Shown: positions 24,647 to 29,965 of the stretch, piece by piece
Numbering within the stretch: the first letter of the stretch is position 1
Layout: every line of letters starts with the position of its first letter
Source: a virus
DNA: 37,367 nucleotides
Direction: 5' to 3' (one strand)
Virus record (IMG/VR): IMGVR_UViG_3300037492_000052
Location: 1 to 37,367 of that record
Position numbers and translations under genes: made by a program
Notes under the pieces: model-generated
The model's database searches: none
Seen by the model: the letters and a program-made list of their open reading frames with translations, nothing else
Told to the model about the DNA's origin: nothing

Positions 24647-24961
24647 ATGTGCTGTAAATCGAGAAGGAAACCGAGTTGTTTCGAGGTAGTGTTATACGTC
24701 GCTCTATTCTGCTTGATAATTGCGCTGCTGAATAGAGTGAACTGCTCTCCGGCTCCGGTTCCGTGTCCCGTTCCTGCTCCGTGTCCGCTGCCGGAACCAT
24801 GCCCGGCCCCTGAGCCCGCTCCAGCCCCTACGCCTGCGCCTGAGCCCGTCCCGGTGCCCGAGCCTATTCCGACACCAGTTGAGCCCGAGCCGTGCCCTGA
24901 GCCGTCTCCGTGCGATCCGTGCCCGGTTGACGAATGTAGCAGAGGGGGGTGCCCACTCTAA
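24647..24961 (+). CDS. Membrane-anchored Pro-rich protein (spanin-like)
   Basis: The product has 104 residues from ATG 24647. The in-frame start at 24635 lies inside the previous gene. A basic Cys-containing N-terminus (MCCKSRRKPSCF) leads to a hydrophobic helix at about 13-30 (VVLYVALFCLIIALLN), then NCS followed by about 65 residues of Pro/Glu/Ala/Cys repeats (PAPVPCPVPAPCPLPEPCPA). The Pro-rich stalk after a membrane anchor resembles Rz1-type outer spanins, but there is no canonical lipobox and it is longer than usual. A stalk that crosses the periplasm is a fair reading. The stop overlaps the next start (TAATG). Confidence 0.6.
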   Translation: MCCKSRRKPSCFEVVLYVALFCLIIALLNRVNCSPAPVPCPVPAPCPLPEPCPAPEPAPAPTPAPEPVPVPEPIPTPVEPEPCPEPSPCDPCPVDECSRGGCPL

Positions 24962-25428
24962 TGACGCTATTTCAGGTCCCACCGATTGTTCCGAATCCTC
25001 CGGTATATCCGCCATACTACCCGCCATCCCCAGACGGTGGTGGTTTCTGGAACCCGGCGAATTGGGCACCGTTCGTAGAGAAGATCGGAATACCGGGTTT
25101 CTTCGCTATCGTGCTGTTCGGTATCTTTATCTACTTCGTGTGGAAGGCTCTTACGCAATGGGATAAGCATCTCATTCGCCAAGAGAGACTCATGGGTTCT
25201 CAACTGGTACTTTGCCGGCAAGTTCATGGTCCGGGTGGAACAGCGAACGTGAGCGACTTCCGCGATGCAGGGAGAGACATTGCTGGAGTGTTGCAGGATA
25301 TGGGCGATGGAATTAGCGAAGAGACAGGCGCTAGTATCAAACCGAAACTAGAAAGACTGCTCGATAGATTGCATAATTCTCCTCCACCGCTTCCCTCGAT
25401 TAACGACATTCAAGAAAGGGCGAACTAG
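24961..25428 (+). CDS. Single-pass membrane protein with helical tail
   Basis: The product has 155 residues, read from the ATG overlapping the previous stop; a GTG at 24949 is in the same frame. The Pro/Tyr-rich N-terminus (PPIVPNPPVYPPYYPPSP) is followed by a transmembrane helix near residues 43-66 (IPGFFAIVLFGIFIYFVWKALTQW). A basic helical segment (DKHLIRQERLMG) and a predicted amphipathic C-terminal helix follow (about 95-150). Paired with the Pro-rich protein before it, it could be the inner-membrane partner of a spanin-like complex. No family is recognised. Confidence 0.55.
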   Translation: MTLFQVPPIVPNPPVYPPYYPPSPDGGGFWNPANWAPFVEKIGIPGFFAIVLFGIFIYFVWKALTQWDKHLIRQERLMGSQLVLCRQVHGPGGTANVSDFRDAGRDIAGVLQDMGDGISEETGASIKPKLERLLDRLHNSPPPLPSINDIQERAN

Positions 25429-25429
25429 A

Positions 25430-26200
25430 ATGAGGGCGACTAGGAATATCTTAGTATTGTATATTACGTTCGTTCTACTTCTCGCATGGTATTCGTGGCC
25501 TTCTGGAATACCATACGCGCATCTCCAGAATATCACTGTGAAAGTTGAGTCAGGTAACGCAATAGGAACTGGCGTTATCGTGACTCGACAAGTGGGAGAT
25601 GTTACGCGGTCCTATGTTTGGACAGCGGGGCATGTGGTAGAGAACATGCTTAGGGCAGATGGGACATTTAGTCAAGTCGCTGTGTCCTGGGAAGTACGCG
25701 AGAATGGGCAGTTCGTTGAAGAGGTGAAAATTCCCGCGAAGGTTATCGCGTACAGTGGTCCAGAGGATGGGGAGGACCTAGCATTGTTGGAAATTCTCCA
25801 GGACAATTTATGCACTCTCGATGTGTCAGCGAACTTCATTCCCAGTGACGGCATTCCAGCCATTGGGACCGAACTCGTGCATGTGGGATGCACAGTTGGG
25901 CTCTACAATTCCGTCAGTCTCGGTATAGTCTCGCAGACAGATAGGACACTAGGCGAGAGTTGGGGAACATTCGATCAGACTTCCGTCATGGGATACCCCG
26001 GCTCTTCCGGTGGCGGGGTCTACTTGACGGATGGTCGCTGCATTGGACTGTTGACCAGAGGGGCCGGAGCCGGGCTCAACTTCGTTGTGCCGGTGCGTAG
26101 AATTTCAGAGTGGGCCATGGATACTGACATCTTATGGGCTCTTGATCCCAGCATTCCTGTTCCACTCGTGCGGGCTTCGACTGAGTTGGAGCAGCAGTAG
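25430..26200 (+). CDS. Membrane-anchored trypsin-like serine peptidase
   Basis: The product has 256 residues. An N-terminal uncleaved anchor lies at about residues 6-20 (NILVLYITFVLLLAW). The S1/trypsin_2-type domain holds the full triad: His68 in VWTAGHVV, Asp116 in GEDLALLEI, and Ser193 in GYPGSSGGGVYL. An oxyanion-type glycine lies before the serine. The C-terminal part (about 205-250) completes the second beta barrel. The anchor would place the active domain outside the inner membrane. It is the last gene of the late cassette and is followed by a terminator. The nature of its substrate (holin, envelope protein or virion protein) is not shown by sequence. Confidence 0.85.
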   Translation: MRATRNILVLYITFVLLLAWYSWPSGIPYAHLQNITVKVESGNAIGTGVIVTRQVGDVTRSYVWTAGHVVENMLRADGTFSQVAVSWEVRENGQFVEEVKIPAKVIAYSGPEDGEDLALLEILQDNLCTLDVSANFIPSDGIPAIGTELVHVGCTVGLYNSVSLGIVSQTDRTLGESWGTFDQTSVMGYPGSSGGGVYLTDGRCIGLLTRGAGAGLNFVVPVRRISEWAMDTDILWALDPSIPVPLVRASTELEQQ

Positions 26201-26233
26201 AAACGCACTGCAAATCAGTGAATAGAAACATTT

Positions 26234-26260
26234 GGCCCGGCAAGTCTGCGGGCCTTTTTT
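26234..26260 (+). terminator. Rho-independent terminator closing the late block
   Basis: GGCCCG (26234-26239) pairs with CGGGCC (26249-26254) around a nine-base loop, followed by six T residues. It lies 33 bases after the serine-peptidase stop and 12 bases before the stop of the convergent gene. The reverse strand lacks a T tract, so it acts mainly on rightward transcription. Confidence 0.85.
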
Positions 26261-26272
26261 CGTTAGTATCCT

Positions 26273-26518
26273 TCACTTCGATCTCCGTCGAACACTAAGG
26301 AATGTTCCGATCCAACTTCCAGCCGCGAAAGCAACGCAAGCTACAACGCATTGCTGTACCACAAGCACTGTTGAGACTAAGGTGCATAGGTATAGAATGA
26401 CGCTATAGTTCGATGCTGCGATTGCACGCTTCTCTTGCACTGACGCAACGGTGCGCACCCACACAACATCCAAGACGGCACCAACCAGGAAAGCTGCAAG
26501 CAGAATGAATATCGTCAT
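26273..26518 (-). CDS. Small membrane protein
   Basis: The product has 81 residues from ATG 26518, which has GGAAGGA just ahead; a longer frame starts at 26575 but overlaps the previous gene. Two to three transmembrane helices are expected (TIFILLAAFLVGAVLDVVWVR, then VILYLCTLVSTVLVVQQCVV and VACVAFAAGSWIGTFLSVRRR). The ending GxxxGTFLSVRRR is like small membrane proteins found in many phages whose role is not known. It lies directly after the DUF2061 gene and is the last gene of the leftward operon. Confidence 0.6.
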   Translation of the reverse strand: MTIFILLAAFLVGAVLDVVWVRTVASVQEKRAIAASNYSVILYLCTLVSTVLVVQQCVVACVAFAAGSWIGTFLSVRRRSK

Positions 26519-26519
26519 G

Positions 26520-26699
26520 TCATCCTTCCCATAGCATCTCGTGTAGGCAGTATCCAGCCAGCTTAATCGCCACACAAACCAACGTGAACAGGATGCAACT
26601 TCCGATATTTCCCCATACCAGATAAGCGATTCCCAGACACACTAGATTGGATGATGTCTCCCAGGAGAGTGCCTTGTAAATCGTTCTCTTAGTTTTCAT
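26520..26699 (-). CDS. DUF2061-like small membrane protein
   Basis: The product has 59 residues and is too short for a 60-residue ORF cutoff. Lys9-Ala-Leu-Ser-Trp13 near the start, two hydrophobic helices (about 17-30 and 34-49) and the C-terminal H53-E54-M-L-W57 fit the DUF2061 pattern (K-x-[IL]-S-[WY] and HExxW). Its ATG overlaps the stop of the deoxyribosyltransferase-like gene (ATGA), and its stop lies one base before the next ATG, so it is translated as part of a coupled set. The family has no established function. Confidence 0.72.
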   Translation of the reverse strand: MKTKRTIYKALSWETSSNLVCLGIAYLVWGNIGSCILFTLVCVAIKLAGYCLHEMLWEG

Positions 26700-27262
26700 T
26701 TATCACCCATCCAGTCAAATAGGTGCCAACGGTTGTCGCTCCACTCAGTAATGTCCCAATCACGTACTGCGTGACTACCACATGAAATGAAATCCAGATA
26801 CCAAAACATCTTATCCCATCGGGAAAATATCATGTTGTGCGGAATCATTCCGAAGAGCCAATTAGGAGCTTGCTTCTTACCTTGCTCTACGTGAACGAGA
26901 ATTGGTTTCTTTTCCTGATTGGCCCAAGTGATCTCTTCGTAAGACCCGCAGGCGTGGATATCCATATCAAGATGCACGATGAGGAAGTCTGCAAGATGGA
27001 CCATGCGCAGGTCAACGCGCCTTATCCATTTCATTTCCTTAGTGACGAAATCGAAGTTTCCACGTAGCTTCTCGGAGTTTAGAAGCTTCCTGGTTTCTGG
27101 AGTCTCTACTCCCTTTCGAGTTGGCTTGTTGCAAGGATCGAGGAAGCGCAAACAGTAGTGTCTTAATTCATTCTGAACATCGACACGCCAGCCTGCCCCG
27201 CCGTCCACGGCGCGATCCATTGGGCCGCAGAGATAACATCTCATGTTTGCGAGTCGGTTCAT
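26696..27262 (-). CDS. Nucleoside 2-deoxyribosyltransferase-like protein
   Basis: The product has 188 residues. An N-terminal Rossmann-like start (RCYLCGPMDRA, residues 8-18) binds the substrate in this family. The central VDLRMVHLADFLIVHLD (about 83-99) and the catalytic-type G106-S-Y-E109-E110 follow. KKPILVHVEQG and a WLFGMIPHNMIF segment complete the fold. These match phage proteins annotated as nucleoside 2-deoxyribosyltransferase, which swap the base on deoxyribosides. It lies in a nucleotide-metabolism run beside a dATP/dGTP diphosphohydrolase-type gene, which supports that role. The exact substrate cannot be read from sequence. Confidence 0.7.
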   Translation of the reverse strand: MNRLANMRCYLCGPMDRAVDGGAGWRVDVQNELRHYCLRFLDPCNKPTRKGVETPETRKLLNSEKLRGNFDFVTKEMKWIRRVDLRMVHLADFLIVHLDMDIHACGSYEEITWANQEKKPILVHVEQGKKQAPNWLFGMIPHNMIFSRWDKMFWYLDFISCGSHAVRDWDITEWSDNRWHLFDWMGDK

Positions 27263-27555
27263 TCGCTATACTCCCGGAGGTCTCCGTTGCGCCAAATTGC
27301 CTTTTCTTCAACCACGTCCATGATCCTACGTCGCATCTCAGTCTCTGCGTCTCGTAGTACTGCCAAGGCTCGACTCACGGAATGGTACGACCACCCCTCC
27401 TCGGGCTTCAGGGTAGTGGCAACTATTCGAGTGATGATGTAGTTGACGATACCGGGACGCTTCAGAACGTCGGGCTCCATCATTACTATCTGCTCCGTCA
27501 ATTCGTGAAGATACCCGTTGATTCTCGCACGCTGTTCACTCTTGATGTACGGCAT
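27259..27555 (-). CDS. DUF6899-type small protein
   Basis: The product has 98 residues from ATG 27555, with GGAG in front; the frame extends upstream but those codons overlap the metallopeptidase gene. It begins MPYIKSEQRARING and ends with YHSVSRALAVLRDAETEMRRRIMDVVEEKAIWRNGDL, the helical pattern of the phage DUF6899 family (MPYI..E.R at the start, E.RRR..D..E..K...NGD at the end). Function unknown. Its stop overlaps the next ATG by ATGA, and its start overlaps the preceding gene by 20 bases. Confidence 0.68.
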   Translation of the reverse strand: MPYIKSEQRARINGYLHELTEQIVMMEPDVLKRPGIVNYIITRIVATTLKPEEGWSYHSVSRALAVLRDAETEMRRRIMDVVEEKAIWRNGDLREYSE

Positions 27556-27856
27556 TCTTTTCTCCAAAATCTCTGGACCAGGAATCGTAAACTTCCGCGA
27601 ATAATACCCCCCAGGGGCCATCATGCGTGTAGGCTTGCTGAATGGCCAGCACATGCGCCCACTCGTGGATTAGTGTGTCCATCTGACCAACGCGGGGCTG
27701 ATTAGAGCCAACTCCAATGCGATATTCACCCGAGCCATTAAATCGAGTTATACCGCAAGTTTTCTTCATTGGGTATCTTCGCACGATTACCTTGCCGTTG
27801 ACGGGGAATGTTTTCCTTAACATACCGATCAATTTTCGCCACTCTTTCGTGTTCAT
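27536..27856 (-). CDS. HExxH metallopeptidase-like protein
   Basis: The product has 106 residues. A zinc-ligand motif H64-E65-W-A-H68 (DTLIHEWAHVL) is followed by H78-D-G-P-W-G and E88, candidates for the third ligand. Short zincin or SprT-like proteins with HEWAH..H.GPWG occur in many phages and plasmids. No signal peptide is present, so action in the cytoplasm is expected. It overlaps the DUF6899-type gene by 20 bases and the diphosphohydrolase-type gene by one (TAATG). The substrate is unknown. Confidence 0.65.
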   Translation of the reverse strand: MNTKEWRKLIGMLRKTFPVNGKVIVRRYPMKKTCGITRFNGSGEYRIGVGSNQPRVGQMDTLIHEWAHVLAIQQAYTHDGPWGVLFAEVYDSWSRDFGEKNAVHQE

Positions 27857-28260
27857 TACATGCCCCCATCATCCCCCGAGACTTTTTCGTAGAGATCGTA
27901 ATCGTCGCAATCTATCTCCGACTCTACTGCGATTTGATTCTTGAGGATTTCGTGGAGATAACCCGAGGCGTTGAAGATCACGGCCGCAAGCGATTCCTCC
28001 AGTAGATCGTCGCTCCTGATACGAGAATCACGATGTCTCAACCACACGTCCATGAAGTGACGCCACATGGATTTCATATAAACGTCAAGGGGAATACCCT
28101 TTTGCCAGTTGTCGCTATCGCGCAGTTTACCATCGGCCTGCACGCGATGCTTGTTGAGGTACTCAGCGTAACGCTTCAAGACGAGTGGACTCAGGAACCC
28201 TTCGTAGTCCAGCTTGGAGATATCAGTGTCCCGTGTCGCCCCAGTGTCGAATGTTCGCAT
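27856..28260 (-). CDS. dATP/dGTP diphosphohydrolase-type protein
   Basis: The product has 134 residues. R2-T-F-D-T-G7-A-T-R10-D11, K16-L-D-Y-E-G-F-L-S-P24, D50-N51-W52-Q53, R67-H68 and the C-terminal FNASGYLHEIL form the pattern of the dATP/dGTP diphosphohydrolase N-terminal domain family (also listed under DUF5664). Members are thought to convert purine dNTPs to monophosphates and so shape the dNTP pool during phage replication. No PurZ-like gene is seen in the window, so a 2-aminoadenine pathway is not supported here. The fold is likely helical and metal-dependent. Confidence 0.7.
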   Translation of the reverse strand: MRTFDTGATRDTDISKLDYEGFLSPLVLKRYAEYLNKHRVQADGKLRDSDNWQKGIPLDVYMKSMWRHFMDVWLRHRDSRIRSDDLLEESLAAVIFNASGYLHEILKNQIAVESEIDCDDYDLYEKVSGDDGGM

Positions 28261-28280
28261 ACTCTTCTCGACCTTCCTTT

Positions 28281-29333
28281 CTATTTCCTCTTCGGTGGCG
28301 TAAGGAAAATTGGAGTGGCTAATGTCATTCCGTATCGTCGATCAATGACGATGAATGTTTGAGTCGGTGCTTGGTATTCTGCCTTGATGAACAGACTATA
28401 CTCACTGTAGCCCATTAGGCTTCCACAAGATACCCACTTAGGATAGCCAAGTAGGAAGGTGTGCCAGTGTCCGAAAATATCAAAATCGGCGGGACTAACC
28501 TTATCCCATTGTGAGATAGACTTGTTGACTGGTATGGTGAGTCCCCCGACACCTCCTTGATATCGCAACCCATCCCCATGATGGAAGCGGACTTTCCTAC
28601 CCATGATCGTCTGAGTGTTGTGGTATCCATCCCCGACGTAGAATGCGACTCGCTTGTGTCCTTCATACAGTTTCTCCAGCGTCTTATACAAGAGCCACTC
28701 GTAGCTGTTCTTGGCGCTCGTCTTGATTCGCATCTTCTGAGTTGTACGACCGTGATTTCCGCAAGAGGTTGGAATCGCAATCGGCAACTTCGTTTCCTTG
28801 AGTAGCATGTCGATGCCAGAACAAATCTGATCGCGCAGAAATACGCATGTCTCAGTGGGACTTAACTCGTTAGTCTCAGACAGGTCCTCATGGATACTAC
28901 CGGACATGAGATCGCCAAGTAGCGGGTGCCAGATTTCGACAACAGGAGCAAGGTGATTCTGCCATTCAATCAATTCGATGATCTTGGAATAGAATCGCTT
29001 AATGCGATACTCGGCTTCCTTGAGATCGAATGAATTTTTTCCGTTTACGGCATTCTTGAATACATGCTCTTCGACGTGCCAATCGGAGGCTGGCACAACA
29101 ACGGCAACACCTTCGGATTTCGACCTCTTCATCGACTCAAATCGTCGCATCGCTGGTTCGCCGGTGATGGACAGCAACGCATCTAGGCGTTTCTCTGACT
29201 CAACGGCGGAAGCTATGATTCGTTTGTTCTGCTTCCTGAGCGAAGCAGCGTCATCAGTTGCCTTAGCGAGCTTGACCTCGACGGGCACCTGTTCGGCGTT
29301 CGCAACTAGCTCTTGGGGTTTACGTCTTGGCAT
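28281..29333 (-). CDS. Calcineurin-like metallophosphoesterase
   Basis: The product has 350 residues. Residues 1-55 are a charged helical region. The metallophosphoesterase core has SDWHVEEH with Asp84 and His86, GD at 140-141, GNH at 192-194, HHGDG at 251-255 and GHWH at 288-291, so all the usual metal ligands are present. The GHWH motif is normal for this superfamily. Phage members may act as exonucleases or DNA repair phosphoesterases. The long N-terminal helix is extra. It lies between a small HTH-like protein and the nucleotide-pool genes. The enzyme is probably active, but its substrate is unknown. Confidence 0.82.
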   Translation of the reverse strand: MPRRKPQELVANAEQVPVEVKLAKATDDAASLRKQNKRIIASAVESEKRLDALLSITGEPAMRRFESMKRSKSEGVAVVVPASDWHVEEHVFKNAVNGKNSFDLKEAEYRIKRFYSKIIELIEWQNHLAPVVEIWHPLLGDLMSGSIHEDLSETNELSPTETCVFLRDQICSGIDMLLKETKLPIAIPTSCGNHGRTTQKMRIKTSAKNSYEWLLYKTLEKLYEGHKRVAFYVGDGYHNTQTIMGRKVRFHHGDGLRYQGGVGGLTIPVNKSISQWDKVSPADFDIFGHWHTFLLGYPKWVSCGSLMGYSEYSLFIKAEYQAPTQTFIVIDRRYGMTLATPIFLTPPKRK

Positions 29334-29565
29334 TATACATTTCCCTCATGGTATCCTTGATGGTAGTGATACCAACAAGTAGGTGTAATTCGTTCTTTAG
29401 CGCGCAGGAAACGGAGTGGAAGGTCGAAACTCCAGTCCGTTTCATTGCCTCGATAACTTCTTGGATATACAGCCTATCTTCACGAGAGAGTTTATCTATC
29501 CAATTCACTGGCTTCGTTCGACTAACAGCAACATTTACTAATTCTTGGGCGGAAGTTCTCTTCAT
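29320..29565 (-). CDS. Small helix-rich protein, possibly DNA-binding
   Basis: The product has 81 residues. It is basic at the N-terminus and predicted to have four to five helices. KLSREDRLYIQEVIEAMKRTG could be the first part of an HTH-like unit, with STFHSVSCALKNEL as the second. It overlaps the metallophosphoesterase start by 14 bases. There is no recognised family. A small transcription factor or replication accessory is a weak inference. Confidence 0.6.
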   Translation of the reverse strand: MKRTSAQELVNVAVSRTKPVNWIDKLSREDRLYIQEVIEAMKRTGVSTFHSVSCALKNELHLLVGITTIKDTMREMYNAKT

Positions 29566-29578
29566 TGGATTCTCCGGG

Positions 29579-29965
29579 CTATTTGATCCTTGTAATCTCT
29601 ATCATAACTCGCGGGTTGTCTTTGTCAACAGCCAAATCGGGCATTTCGCGTTTCATGTGATGGATGTCGTCGTCGGCCACTAGCCCGGCGTCCACTATCC
29701 CGTCGTATACGGCCTTGAGGGACCCGGCAGCGTTGTCAGGATCGAATCTATTGCGTCCCTTCTTAAAGAACGTAGCTTTTACCCCCACGACTCCCCACGG
29801 TGCAGAATCGACACCCTCGGCCTCTACGGCCTCGCGGGCGAGGCGACGGTATTTCTTAGTCGCCGCTGCCTTCATCATCCTCCCTCCGATACTTCCGATT
29901 GTGCAGTTGGGGGATAGGATTGCATTTGGAAGAGGCAGGGCAATGGTTATTGATTCGGGCGTCAT
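29579..29965 (-). CDS. RusA-like Holliday junction resolvase
   Basis: The product has 128 residues. The RusA signature is present: Arg73-Phe-Asp75-Pro-Asp77-Asn78, then Lys84, AVYDGIVDAG (Asp88, Asp92) and ADDD (98-100). The two acids of DPDN match the RusA Asp70 and Asp72 positions, so it should cut four-way junctions as a dimer. The N-terminal PLPNAILSPN matches the family start. It overlaps the primase gene by ATGA and follows it in transcription, consistent with late processing of replication intermediates. It has no signal peptide. Confidence 0.8.
   Translation of the reverse strand: MTPESITIALPLPNAILSPNCTIGSIGGRMMKAAATKKYRRLAREAVEAEGVDSAPWGVVGVKATFFKKGRNRFDPDNAAGSLKAVYDGIVDAGLVADDDIHHMKREMPDLAVDKDNPRVMIEITRIK

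Noticed and set aside
27856-28260. Part of a 2-aminoadenine (Z-genome) pathway
   Set aside because: Only a diphosphohydrolase-type gene is seen. No PurZ or HD-type dATPase is present in the window, so the claim cannot be supported.
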